DNA of 64,000 bases, taken from Brenneria corticis (lineage in GTDB: Bacteria > Pseudomonadota > Gammaproteobacteria > Enterobacterales > Enterobacteriaceae). The position numbers and the translations under genes were made by a program. Shown in pieces: positions 51,960-61,032 of the stretch. Within the stretch, counting starts at the first letter, position 1, and each line of letters starts with the position of its first letter. The notes beneath the pieces were generated by a model that was not told where the DNA came from, did no database searches, and saw only the letters and a program-made list of their open reading frames with translations. The stretch spans positions 1-64,000 of the forward strand of contig NZ_KZ819092.1 in assembly GCF_003115855.1 (NCBI RefSeq). Reading direction: 5' to 3'.

Positions 51960-53282
51960 TTATTCGCCGGACTCACCCGCTTTTGGGGCAGGCTGACGGC
52001 GTTTGCCGATGTTTTTGCTGTCCCGGTGACGTACTTTCACCTTGACCTTCTCTTTTTCTTTCTCTTTCTTTTCTTTCCGCTTGGTCAATACTTTCTTGGA
52101 CGGCTTGCCGGTGGTTTTGGCGCTGGGCGCTTTGGTGGTCGGGCGAAGCTCCTCGATAACCCGCGGCTTCAGCGGTTCATTCAGATAACGGCTGATTTTC
52201 CCCAGCAGCAGGTGATCGTGCGCCTCGACGAAAGAGATCGCGCAGCCTTTGCGCCCCGCGCGACCGGTACGGCCGATGCGATGGAGATAGGTATCGGCCG
52301 TACGCGGAAGGTCGAAATTGAACACGTGGCTGACATCATTGATGTCGATGCCGCGTGCGGCGACGTCGGTCGCCACCAACACGTTCACCCGCCCGTCGCT
52401 CAGGCGTTTGATCGCTTCGTTGCGCTTGGCCTGCACCATTTCGCCTTCAAGATAACAGGCGGTAATGCCGGCTTCCCGTAACCAGGCCACCAGTTCATGC
52501 ACTCGCTCGCGCTTGCGCACGAAAACGATTGAACGGGTAACGTCCGCTTGTTTCAACTGGTTGCAGAGCAGGGCGGTTTTATGTTTGATATCGTCGGCAC
52601 GGTAGTACCATTGCAGAATTTTTTTCCGCTCGCGGCGTGACGGATCGGCTTCAACTTCGACCGGATCGTTCAGCAAACGCTCGGCAAAGTCTTTAATCGC
52701 CTCGCCTTCCAGCGTCGCGGAGAACAGCAATGTCTGTTTGCGCCAGCGGGTTTCACCGGCGATATGCTCGATATCCTGCGCGAAGCCCATATCCAGCATG
52801 CGGTCCGCTTCATCCAGAATCAGCGTTTCTACCGCCCGGCAGTCAAAATTCTCTTCTTTGATATATTGCAGCAGACGACCGGTGGTCGCCACCACCACAT
52901 CCTGATTTTCACTGAACACTTCGGCGTGGTTCATATAGGCCACGCCGCCGGTAATGGTGGCGATATCCAGATGGGTGTGGGCGGCCATGATGCGCGCCTG
53001 ATCGGCGACCTGCATGGCGAGCTCACGCGTCGGCGTTAAGATCAGAATACGAGGCGGTCCGGATTTTTTACGAGGAAAATCTAACAGATGCTGCAAGACC
53101 GGCAGCAGATAGGCGGCGGTTTTGCCGGTGCCGGTCGGCGCTGAGCCCAGCACATCGCGGCCGTCCATTGCCGGCGGAATGGCCGCCAACTGGATAGCAG
53201 TCGGGCGTTCATAACCCATATCGCGCAGGGCGTCTAACAGGCTGTCATCAAGATCTAGCTCGGAAAAAGTTGTTGCTGTCAT
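51960..53282 (-). CDS. srmB: DEAD-box RNA helicase SrmB
   Basis: The 440-residue helicase assists assembly of the 50S ribosomal subunit. Motif I is APTGTGKT, motif II LDEADRMLDMG, motif III SAT and motif VI HRIGRTGRAGR. The C-terminal tail is Lys/Glu-rich (KRKEKKEKEKEK), typical of RNA-binding extensions. It is divergent from trmN6, as in E. coli. Confidence 0.96.
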   Translation of the reverse strand: MTATTFSELDLDDSLLDALRDMGYERPTAIQLAAIPPAMDGRDVLGSAPTGTGKTAAYLLPVLQHLLDFPRKKSGPPRILILTPTRELAMQVADQARIMAAHTHLDIATITGGVAYMNHAEVFSENQDVVVATTGRLLQYIKEENFDCRAVETLILDEADRMLDMGFAQDIEHIAGETRWRKQTLLFSATLEGEAIKDFAERLLNDPVEVEADPSRRERKKILQWYYRADDIKHKTALLCNQLKQADVTRSIVFVRKRERVHELVAWLREAGITACYLEGEMVQAKRNEAIKRLSDGRVNVLVATDVAARGIDINDVSHVFNFDLPRTADTYLHRIGRTGRAGRKGCAISFVEAHDHLLLGKISRYLNEPLKPRVIEELRPTTKAPSAKTTGKPSKKVLTKRKEKKEKEKEKVKVKVRHRDSKNIGKRRQPAPKAGESGE

Positions 53283-53416
53283 GGTCTACCTCTATTTGGG
53301 GCGCTGATTATAGACGCATTGGCCGGGTTCTTCACCTGTTTAAAACAGACAACCGCGCTTTTACTGTATAGATGTTTACCCTATGCTACGACGGTTTTCA
53401 TCTGGAGCCCGGCACA

Positions 53417-54166
53417 ATGAGTGAGCAACCTGACCATAAATCGACGCTGCGACGCGATGGGTTTACCTTCAAGCGCTTTTTCGTGGCGCACGATCGCTGC
53501 GCCATGAAGGTGGGAACCGACGGCATATTGCTGGGGGCGTGGGCGCCGGTATCCGACGGCGTGCAGCGCGTATTGGACATCGGCTGCGGCTCGGGGTTGA
53601 TCGCCCTGATGCTGGCGCAGCGCACTGATAATGATGTGCGGATCGATGCGGTGGAGCTGGATGCGGCGGCAGGCCGCCAGGCCGGGGAAAATATCGCCGC
53701 GTCTCCGTGGGCCGATCGTATGAGGGTTCACGTTGCGGATATTGCCGGTTTCGCCGCCGCCAGCTCGGCACGCTATCCCTTGATTGTCAGCAACCCGCCC
53801 TATTTTGCGCCCGGTATCGCCTGCGGTACGGCGCAGCGAAGCCAGGCTCGTTACACCGCCACGCTGACGCATCAACTGCTGCTCGACTGCGTGCGGCGTC
53901 TGATAACGCCCGACGGTCTATTTTGCGTGGTATTGCCTATATCGGTCGCCGAGGTTTTTATTACGCTGGCGGCGCAGCAGCACTGGTTTCTCCGCCAGCG
54001 CGTGGACGTCGCCGAATATCATGCGCGCCCGGCGCACCGAACGCTGTTGGCGTTATCGCTGCAACCCGGAGAGTGTCGGGCGCGGCAGTTGGCGATACGT
54101 GATGCGGATCGGCGCTACTCCGCCGATTTCCGGGCGCTGACCGGGGACTTTTATCTATTTATGTAG
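53417..54166 (+). CDS. trmN6: tRNA1(Val) (adenine(37)-N6)-methyltransferase
   Basis: The 249-residue SAM methyltransferase (E. coli YfiC) methylates A37 of tRNA-Val(UAC), which this window encodes four times. SAM motif: LDIGCGSGLIALML; catalytic motif: SNPPYF. The characteristic N-terminus is FTFKRFFVAHDRCAMKVGTDG. The frame is open from 53372, but the ATG at 53417 fits the family. Confidence 0.95.
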   Translation: MSEQPDHKSTLRRDGFTFKRFFVAHDRCAMKVGTDGILLGAWAPVSDGVQRVLDIGCGSGLIALMLAQRTDNDVRIDAVELDAAAGRQAGENIAASPWADRMRVHVADIAGFAAASSARYPLIVSNPPYFAPGIACGTAQRSQARYTATLTHQLLLDCVRRLITPDGLFCVVLPISVAEVFITLAAQQHWFLRQRVDVAEYHARPAHRTLLALSLQPGECRARQLAIRDADRRYSADFRALTGDFYLFM

Positions 54167-54270
54167 CTTGCGACGGCCCGTCATAAAAAATCGCCGGGAG
54201 CGATTTTCAACGTCGCTTGCGACGGCCCTGAGGGGGGCGGGCAGGGATAGCCCGCCATAAAAAATCGCCG
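54167..54270. repeat. Modular stem-loop repeat, stand-alone copy B
   Basis: Stem 1: AAAATCGC/GCGATTTT (54187-54194 and 54200-54207), loop CGGGA. Stem 2: CGTCGC/GCGACG (54211-54216 and 54219-54224), loop TT. Stem 3: GGCGGGC/GCCCGCC (54236-54242 and 54250-54256), loop AGGGATA. Half units flank both sides (GCTTGCGACGGCCC and AAAAAATCGCCG). It occupies the whole gap between convergent trmN6 and nadB; the tail runs up to the nadB stop codon. Confidence 0.85.
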
Positions 54271-55872
54271 CTAAGGGGTAAGGATGGTGGGTTTTGGGGC
54301 GTCGAACTGGTCTGGATAATCGAGAGTGTAATGCAATCCGCGGCTCTCTTTTCTTTCCAGCGCGCTGCGAACGATCAACTCCGCCACCTGCACCAGATTG
54401 CGCAGCTCCAGTAGGTTATTGGAAATGCGGAAATGGGCGTAATACTCATCAATTTCCTGCTGGAGCAGGGTAATGCGGTGCAGCGCCCGCTCCAGCCGTT
54501 TGGTGGTGCGCACAATGCCGACATAGTCCCACATAAATAGCCTTAGCTCATGCCAGTTATGCTGGATAACCACCTGCTCGTCCGAATTGTCGACCTGACT
54601 CTCATCCCAGGCCGGCAGTTTTTTGATGGGTTTGATTTGCGGCAGGCGTTGCAGGATATCTTCCGACGCCGACCAGCCGTAGACCAGACACTCCAGCAAG
54701 GAGTTCGACGCCATGCGATTGGCGCCGTGCAGCCCGGTATAGCTCACCTCTCCGATGGCGTACAGTCCGTCGAGATCGGTGCGCCCATGCTGATCGACCA
54801 TCACGCCGCCGCAGGTGTAGTGTGCCGCGGGAACAATGGGAATCGCCTCACGGGTAATATCGATGCCCAGCGCCAACAGCTTTTCATAGATGGTGGGAAA
54901 ATGCTGTTTAACAAACTCCGCGGGTTTATGGCTGATGTCCAGATACATGCAGTCCGCGCCAAGCCGCTTCATTTCGTGGTCGATCGCTCTGGCGACGACG
55001 TCACGCGGGGCGAGTTCGCCTCGGGGATCGAAATCGGGCATAAAGCGGCTGCCGTCGGGGCGCTTCAGGTAAGCCCCTTCGCCGCGCAGAGCTTCGGTCA
55101 GCAGAAAATTACGCGCCTGCGGATGGAATAAGCAGGTGGGGTGAAACTGATTGAACTCCAGGTTGGCCACCCGGCAGCCCGCGCGCCATGCCATGGCAAT
55201 GCCGTCGCCGGATGAAATATCCGGATTGGTGGTGTATTGATACACCTTGGATGCGCCGCCGGTGGCAAGAACGACGGTCTTTGCCCGGCAGGATTCGACC
55301 GTTTCCCGTTCACGATTCCAGATGTAAGCGCCGACAATCCGCCGGGTTCCCGGCAGGCCCAGTTTGCTTGAGGTGAGCAAATCGACGGCGTTACATCGTT
55401 CCATAATATGGATACGGGGATGGGAACGGGCTTTTTGTACCAGCGTATTTTCCACTTCTTTACCGGTGGCGTCGGCCGCATGCAGGATCCGGCGGTGGCT
55501 ATGCCCTCCCTCTCGGGTCAGGTGATAGCGCGCTTCGCCGCCGGCGTCGGTTTCCGTATCGAACAGCACGCCCTGATCGATCAGCCACTGCACGCAGCTT
55601 TTGGCATTGCTGGCGATGAACTCCACGGCTTCACGCTCGCACAGTCCGTCGCCCGCGACTAATGTATCTTCGATGTGTGAATCGATGCTGTCGGTTTCAT
55701 CGAAAACCGCGGCAATACCGCCCTGGGCATAGAAGGTCGAGCCCTCGTTAAGCGGACCTTTACTCAGAACGGTAACGTTTGCGTGGTCGGCCAGACGCAG
55801 CGCGAGAGACAGCCCGGCGGCACCGCTGCCAATGATTAACACATCACAGGAGTATTCAGTGGTCGGTTGCAT
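54271..55872 (-). CDS. nadB: L-aspartate oxidase
   Basis: The 533-residue FAD enzyme oxidises aspartate to iminoaspartate, the first step of NAD synthesis. The FAD-binding motif is IIGSGAAGLSLAL. Other blocks are EGSTFYAQGGIAAV, HLTREGGHSHRRI and HPTCLFHP...GRTDLDGLYAIGE. The frame is open upstream to 56010, but the ATG at 55872 (MQPTTEYSCDVL) starts the homology. It is divergent from rpoE, as in E. coli. Confidence 0.96.
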   Translation of the reverse strand: MQPTTEYSCDVLIIGSGAAGLSLALRLADHANVTVLSKGPLNEGSTFYAQGGIAAVFDETDSIDSHIEDTLVAGDGLCEREAVEFIASNAKSCVQWLIDQGVLFDTETDAGGEARYHLTREGGHSHRRILHAADATGKEVENTLVQKARSHPRIHIMERCNAVDLLTSSKLGLPGTRRIVGAYIWNRERETVESCRAKTVVLATGGASKVYQYTTNPDISSGDGIAMAWRAGCRVANLEFNQFHPTCLFHPQARNFLLTEALRGEGAYLKRPDGSRFMPDFDPRGELAPRDVVARAIDHEMKRLGADCMYLDISHKPAEFVKQHFPTIYEKLLALGIDITREAIPIVPAAHYTCGGVMVDQHGRTDLDGLYAIGEVSYTGLHGANRMASNSLLECLVYGWSASEDILQRLPQIKPIKKLPAWDESQVDNSDEQVVIQHNWHELRLFMWDYVGIVRTTKRLERALHRITLLQQEIDEYYAHFRISNNLLELRNLVQVAELIVRSALERKESRGLHYTLDYPDQFDAPKPTILTP

Positions 55873-56124
55873 GTTTGTATCGTCAACATAAGAAAGGGAA
55901 GGGAAAACCGATGGTAGCACTAAATGTTTTATCCATGTATTGATTTTGATCGCCCTGTAAAGATGTATAAATACCACTTTCCTGGCAGGGCAGGTCCGTG
56001 CTAATGGCATGGATTTATCGTATGATCGACCCGGTGTGCCCGATGATAAATGAAAAAAACGACGAGTTAATGCGACTCGTTATGGGCACGGTTAACCGCG
56101 GTAGGCAGAAGAAATTGGTTGCCC

Positions 56125-56152
56125 GGAACTTTATGCCATGCGTTGGCTCTAA
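56125..56152 (+). promoter_or_regulatory. Autoregulatory sigma-E promoter of rpoE
   Basis: GGAACTT (56125-56131), a 16-base spacer and TCTAA (56148-56152) match the sigma-E consensus. The predicted start is near 56158, 77 bases before the rpoE ATG. It allows positive autoregulation, as known for E. coli rpoE. A 12-codon upstream ORF (56180-56218) lies in the resulting leader. Confidence 0.8.
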
Positions 56153-56234
56153 GCTGGAGCTTGCTCTGGGTATAACTATATGGCTGGCAGTACTATTTAC
56201 GTGTGGAGAACGGTTTGAGGAGATATTACCTCGG

Positions 56235-56810
56235 ATGAGCGAGCAGCTAGCAGATCAGGTCCTGGTAGAGCGGGTCCAGAAGGGCGATCAAAAATCGTTT
56301 AACCTACTGGTTATTCGCTATCAGCATAAGGTGGCGAGCCTGGTATCCCGTTACGTCCCCCAGGGAGACGTACCTGACGTGGTACAGGAGTCGTTTATCA
56401 AAGCGTATCGCGCGCTGGAGTCATTTCGCGGCGATAGCGCTTTTTATACATGGTTGTATCGCATTGCGGTGAATACGGCGAAAAATTATCTGGTTGCCCA
56501 GGGCAGACGCCCGCCTTCCAGCGATATTGACGCCAATGATGCGGAGAACTATGAAAATGCCGGCGCATTGAAAGAAATATCGAACCCTGAGAATTTAATG
56601 TTGTCAGAGGAGTTAAGAAGCATCGTCTTCCGTACCATCGAGTCGTTGCCGGAGGATTTGCGCATGGCGATTACCTTGCGTGAATTGGATGGATTGAGTT
56701 ATGAAGAGATAGCCGTAATTATGGATTGCCCCGTCGGCACGGTTCGTTCTCGTATCTTCCGGGCGCGGGAAGCGATTGATAATAAAGTACAACCGCTTAT
56801 TCAGCGTTAG
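56235..56810 (+). CDS. rpoE: RNA polymerase sigma-E factor
   Basis: The 191-residue ECF sigma factor controls the envelope-stress response. Region 2 is ALESFRGDSAFYTWLYRIAVN, and region 4 has the HTH in LSYEEIAVIMDCPVGTVRSRI. The ATG at 56235 matches E. coli. The frame remains open for 79 codons upstream (to 55998) and encodes a hydrophobic stretch (LALGITIWLAVLF), which overlaps the sigma-E promoter and is probably not part of the protein. A leader ORF named rseD has been reported upstream of E. coli rpoE; I cannot tell if this is its counterpart. Confidence 0.97.
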   Translation: MSEQLADQVLVERVQKGDQKSFNLLVIRYQHKVASLVSRYVPQGDVPDVVQESFIKAYRALESFRGDSAFYTWLYRIAVNTAKNYLVAQGRRPPSSDIDANDAENYENAGALKEISNPENLMLSEELRSIVFRTIESLPEDLRMAITLRELDGLSYEEIAVIMDCPVGTVRSRIFRAREAIDNKVQPLIQR

Positions 56811-56866
56811 CGAGCGGCAAGCGCAGCGTATGATTAATGATGGACTTGACAGATAAGGGTGTGGGT

Positions 56867-57511
56867 ATGCAGAAAGAGAAGCTTTCCGCTTTAATGGATG
56901 GTGAGGCGGTCGATTCCGAACTGCTGAGTGCCTTGTCGCGCGATGACAAGTTACAGCAAAGTTGGCAAAGTTATCATCTTATCCGCGACACATTGCGTGG
57001 AGATATTGGTGAAAACGTTATCCATCTGGATATCGCTTCACGGGTCGCCGCCGCTATCGAGCAAGAGCCCGTGCGCCTGGTTCCCCAGGCGGTCCCCGAA
57101 TCTCAGCCACATCCGCGGAGTTGGTCGCAGCTGCCGTTCTGGCACAAGGTGCGGCCGTGGGCCAGCCAGCTGACTCAGATTGGCGTCGCGGCCTGCGTAT
57201 CGCTGGCGGTAATTGTCGGCGTCCAGAATTACAACCAAATCGGCGGCTCGGACGGCGTAACGGAGTCTGCGGCGTTCAGCACGCTGCCGGCAATGGGGAC
57301 GGCGTCGCCGGTCAGCCTGGGCGTACCGTCGGAAAATGCGGCGGCTCACGGTCAGCAGAAATCGGACGTGCAACGTAACCGTCTCAATGCTATTTTGCAG
57401 GATTATGAATTACAGCGACGCCTGCACGCCGAACAACTCCAGCAGCATGACGATCAGCAAGCGGCGATTCAGGTTCCAGGAACTCAATCATTAGGAACTC
57501 AGCCTCGGTAA
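56867..57511 (+). CDS. rseA: Anti-sigma-E factor RseA
   Basis: The 214-residue inner-membrane protein holds sigma-E. The N-terminal cytoplasmic domain starts MQKEKLSALMDGE. One membrane segment is IGVAACVSLAVIVGV (about residues 105-120). The periplasmic part ends QVPGTQSLGTQPR, the RseB-binding and DegS-cut side. The frame is open from 56837; the ATG at 56867 fits. The gene overlaps rseB by one base. Confidence 0.96.
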   Translation: MQKEKLSALMDGEAVDSELLSALSRDDKLQQSWQSYHLIRDTLRGDIGENVIHLDIASRVAAAIEQEPVRLVPQAVPESQPHPRSWSQLPFWHKVRPWASQLTQIGVAACVSLAVIVGVQNYNQIGGSDGVTESAAFSTLPAMGTASPVSLGVPSENAAAHGQQKSDVQRNRLNAILQDYELQRRLHAEQLQQHDDQQAAIQVPGTQSLGTQPR

Positions 57512-58464
57512 TGAAGCCTGTCTGGTTTGCCGTCTGTTTATTGATTGGCAGTCTGTTTTATTCCACCATCGCCCCGGCGCAAACCGCGTCCGGGGCGTTG
57601 TTGCAACAAATGAACAGCGCCAGTCGTTCGTTAAACTATGAAATCTCTTTTATCAATATCACCCGTCAGGGATTCGAGTCGGTGCGCTACCGCCACGCGG
57701 TGATTAATAATCGTTCACTGGCGCAGTTAATGTTTATGGACGGGCCGCGGCGCGAGATTGTGCAGCGTGGGAATGAAATCAGCTATTTCGATGCCGGTCT
57801 TGAGCCTTTTACCCTGTCGAGCGATCATATCGTCGATTCGTTACCCTCGCTGGTTTACGCTGATTTTCAGAAAATAGCCCAGTATTACGACTTTATTCCC
57901 GCCGACGGCCGTGTCCGCATCGCCGATCGCCTGGCCGTGGGGATCAGGATTATTTCACGGGATGCGACGCGCTACAGCTATGCCGTCTGGATGGACGCGG
58001 AGTCCAAATTGCCTTTGCGGGTCGATCTGCAGGATCGTAACGGCGAGCGTCTGGAGCAATTCCTGGCGACCGCTTTAATCGTCGATGACGGCGTGGTGAA
58101 CGCGATGCGTCCGCTGGAAAATATTCGTCTTCCTCCCGCATTGTCGGCCCCCGCGGCCGAAAGCAAAGATTTTGCCTGGTCGGCGCAGTGGCTGCCGCTG
58201 GGAATGAAAGAGGTTTCGCGCAGCCGCAGAGTATTGCCGGGAGCCACTCTCGCTATTGAAACGCGTTTGTACAGTGACGGATTGTTCAGTTTTTCCATCA
58301 ACGTCAGTCCCTCTTCCGAAGCGCGCGGCGAGCAGGCTGTTCGTACCGGAAGGCGTTCAATACACACCGAGGTTCGTGATAATAATGAGATCACCGTTGT
58401 CGGCGAGCTCCCGCCGGCTACGGCCAAGCGTGTGGCGGACAATGTTATCTTCAAGGCGCAATGA
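57511..58464 (+). CDS. rseB: Sigma-E regulatory protein RseB
   Basis: The 317-residue periplasmic protein has a signal peptide (cleavage after TIAPAQ). It binds RseA and shields it from DegS until LPS intermediates displace it. Blocks: LNYEISFINITRQG, SYFDAGLEPFTL and a C-terminal domain from about residue 210. The ATG shares its A with the rseA stop, and the end overlaps rseC by 4 bases. Confidence 0.95.
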   Translation: MKPVWFAVCLLIGSLFYSTIAPAQTASGALLQQMNSASRSLNYEISFINITRQGFESVRYRHAVINNRSLAQLMFMDGPRREIVQRGNEISYFDAGLEPFTLSSDHIVDSLPSLVYADFQKIAQYYDFIPADGRVRIADRLAVGIRIISRDATRYSYAVWMDAESKLPLRVDLQDRNGERLEQFLATALIVDDGVVNAMRPLENIRLPPALSAPAAESKDFAWSAQWLPLGMKEVSRSRRVLPGATLAIETRLYSDGLFSFSINVSPSSEARGEQAVRTGRRSIHTEVRDNNEITVVGELPPATAKRVADNVIFKAQ

Positions 58465-58934
58465 TGATTAAAGAATGGGCGACGGTTATTTCATGGCAGG
58501 ACGGCATCGCGCTGCTACGCTGCGAACAACGTTCCGGCTGCGGTAGCTGCCAGTCGCGTTCCTCCTGTGGAACCTCGATATTGAACCAGTTAGGCGCCCC
58601 GGCCGAACATACGCTGCATGTGCCCTGCGCGCAGCCGCTGCAAAGCGGTCAGCGGGTTGAGCTGGGTATTGCCGAAGGGAGCCTGTTGCATTCCGCCGTT
58701 ATGGTCTATTTTGTTCCGCTGCTGGGACTGTTCGCCGGCTCGGCGCTTTTTCAGGCTTTGTTCGCCAGCGAGCTTGCCGCCGTTCTGGGCGCATTGTTCG
58801 GCGGCGGGGCGGCTTTTTTATCCGTGAAGCGCTGGGCGGGAAAGCTGAGGGAAAACAGCCGTTATCAGCCGGTTATTCTGCAAATTGCGCTTCCGGGCGA
58901 GTTATTGCAAATTAACACCGTAACCGAGTCATAG
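58461..58934 (+). CDS. rseC: SoxR-reducing / sigma-E operon protein RseC
   Basis: The 157-residue membrane protein has an N-terminal Cys cluster (CEQRSGCGSCQSRSSCG), two membrane segments (about residues 75-115) and a cytoplasmic end. E. coli RseC takes part in reducing SoxR and affects sigma-E weakly. Start at the first ATG (58461), or at 58464 giving MIKEWATV as in E. coli. Confidence 0.93.
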   Translation: MMIKEWATVISWQDGIALLRCEQRSGCGSCQSRSSCGTSILNQLGAPAEHTLHVPCAQPLQSGQRVELGIAEGSLLHSAVMVYFVPLLGLFAGSALFQALFASELAAVLGALFGGGAAFLSVKRWAGKLRENSRYQPVILQIALPGELLQINTVTES

Positions 58935-59216
58935 AATGAGGCGCGCGGGGAAAGAAAGATAACGCCGTCATTCCTTGCTTGTCCCCCATTACTTTCGCCA
59001 TTGTCATCGGTTTAACCTCTTCTTTCATCCCGTCGCGCCGTCATCCCGAATAAAACCGTCATAATCAAAGTTAATGCGCGGTACATGACTAGGTTTTCGG
59101 TCGTCCGGCATGTAGAATGCAGCGATTCAGGTGGAAGGTCATCGCTGCTGTTTTCACCTAATGCGCATGCCCATCGGCAAGAATTTCAGGAATATCAAGG
59201 TAGAAAAATTTTTATA

Positions 59217-61016
59217 ATGAAGCAGATACGAAATTTCTCCATTATTGCCCACATCGATCATGGTAAGTCGACATTATCCGACCGCATTATCCAGATTTGC
59301 GGCGGCTTAACCGAACGTGAAATGGCTGCGCAGGTTCTGGACTCAATGGATCTGGAGCGCGAGCGCGGTATAACAATTAAAGCGCAGAGCGTGACGCTGG
59401 ATTACCAGGCGTCGGATGGGCAAACCTATCAGTTAAACTTCATTGATACTCCCGGACACGTCGACTTCTCTTATGAAGTTTCACGCTCGCTGGCCGCTTG
59501 CGAAGGCGCTTTGCTGGTGGTTGATGCCGGCCAGGGGGTGGAAGCTCAGACGCTGGCGAACTGTTACACCGCGCTGGATATGGATTTGGAAGTGGTTCCG
59601 GTGCTGAACAAAATCGACCTGCCGGCCGCCGATCCGGATCGCGTCGCTCAGGAAATCGAAGATATTGTCGGCATTGATGCGACGGACGCCGTGCGCTGCT
59701 CGGCTAAAACCGGCGTTGGCGTGCCTGAAGTATTGGAACGCCTGGTGCGGGACGTGCCGCCTCCTCAGGGGAGCGAGGAGGCGCCGTTGCAGGCGCTGAT
59801 CATAGATTCCTGGTTTGATAACTATCTTGGCGTGGTTTCGCTGGTGCGCATTAAAAATGGCTCGATGCGCAAAGGCGACAAGATCAAGGTCATGAGTACC
59901 GGGCAGGTTTATAACGCCGATCGGCTGGGTATTTTTACTCCGAAACGGGTCGACCGCGACGTGCTCAACTGTGGCGAGGTCGGCTGGCTGGTTTGCGCTA
60001 TCAAAGATATTCTGGGCGCGCCGGTGGGTGATACGTTGACGCAGGCCCGTCAGCCGGCGGAAAAAGCGTTGCCGGGATTCAAGAAGGTCAAGCCCCAGGT
60101 TTATGCCGGGCTATTCCCCATCAGTTCCGATGATTATGAAGCCTTCCGCGACGCATTGGGTAAGTTGAGCCTGAACGATGCTTCACTGTTTTACGAACCG
60201 GAAAGCTCTACCGCGCTGGGCTTCGGTTTCCGCTGCGGCTTCCTTGGGTTGCTGCATATGGAGATCATTCAGGAACGGCTGGAGCGTGAATACGATCTGG
60301 AACTGATCACCACCGCGCCTACGGTGGTCTATGAAGTTGAAACCACCGCCGGCGAAACGGTTTACGTCGACAGCCCGTCGAAGCTGCCGCCGCTGAATAA
60401 TATTCAGGAATTGCGTGAGCCCATCGCCGAATGCCATATGCTGATGCCGCAGGAATATCTGGGTAACGTCATCACGCTGTGCATTGAGAAGCGCGGCGTA
60501 CAGACCAATATGGTCTATCACGGTAATCAGGTGGCGCTGACGTATGACATTCCGATGGCGGAAGTGGTGCTCGACTTCTTTGACCGCCTGAAATCGACGT
60601 CGCGCGGCTACGCCTCGCTGGACTATAACTTCAAACGCTTTCAGGCGTCGGATATGGTTCGCGTGGACGTATTGATCAACACCGAGCGCGTCGATGCATT
60701 GGCGCTGATTACCCACCGCGATAACGCCCAGTACCGCGGTCGCGATCTGGTGGAAAAAATGAAAGAGCTGATCCCGCGTCAGCAGTTTGACATTGCGATT
60801 CAGGCGGCGATCGGCAACCACATCATTGCCCGTTCCACCGTTAAGCAGTTGCGCAAAAACGTGCTGGCGAAATGTTACGGCGGTGATGTCAGCCGTAAGA
60901 AGAAACTGTTGCAGAAACAGAAAGACGGTAAGAAACGGATGAAGCAGGTGGGCAACGTTGAGTTACCGCAGGAAGCCTTCCTGGCTATTTTGCACGTTGG
61001 CAAAGACAACAAATAG
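59217..61016 (+). CDS. lepA: Elongation factor 4 (LepA)
   Basis: The 599-residue ribosome-binding GTPase has G1 AHIDHGKST, G3 DTPGHVD and G4 NKIDLP. The C-terminal LepA-specific domain ends RKKKLLQKQKDGKKRMKQVG. The frame is open from 59085 but homology begins at the ATG at 59217 (MKQIRNFSIIAHIDH). It is 16 bp before lepB. The 282-bp gap behind rseC holds only its leader; I see no other feature. Confidence 0.97.
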   Translation: MKQIRNFSIIAHIDHGKSTLSDRIIQICGGLTEREMAAQVLDSMDLERERGITIKAQSVTLDYQASDGQTYQLNFIDTPGHVDFSYEVSRSLAACEGALLVVDAGQGVEAQTLANCYTALDMDLEVVPVLNKIDLPAADPDRVAQEIEDIVGIDATDAVRCSAKTGVGVPEVLERLVRDVPPPQGSEEAPLQALIIDSWFDNYLGVVSLVRIKNGSMRKGDKIKVMSTGQVYNADRLGIFTPKRVDRDVLNCGEVGWLVCAIKDILGAPVGDTLTQARQPAEKALPGFKKVKPQVYAGLFPISSDDYEAFRDALGKLSLNDASLFYEPESSTALGFGFRCGFLGLLHMEIIQERLEREYDLELITTAPTVVYEVETTAGETVYVDSPSKLPPLNNIQELREPIAECHMLMPQEYLGNVITLCIEKRGVQTNMVYHGNQVALTYDIPMAEVVLDFFDRLKSTSRGYASLDYNFKRFQASDMVRVDVLINTERVDALALITHRDNAQYRGRDLVEKMKELIPRQQFDIAIQAAIGNHIIARSTVKQLRKNVLAKCYGGDVSRKKKLLQKQKDGKKRMKQVGNVELPQEAFLAILHVGKDNK

Positions 61017-61032
61017 ATCCTGAGGAGTTGGC

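Noticed and set aside
59085..59216. 44-residue N-terminal extension of LepA
   Set aside because: LepA proteins start at MK(N/Q)IRNFSIIAHIDH; the upstream codons show no homology.
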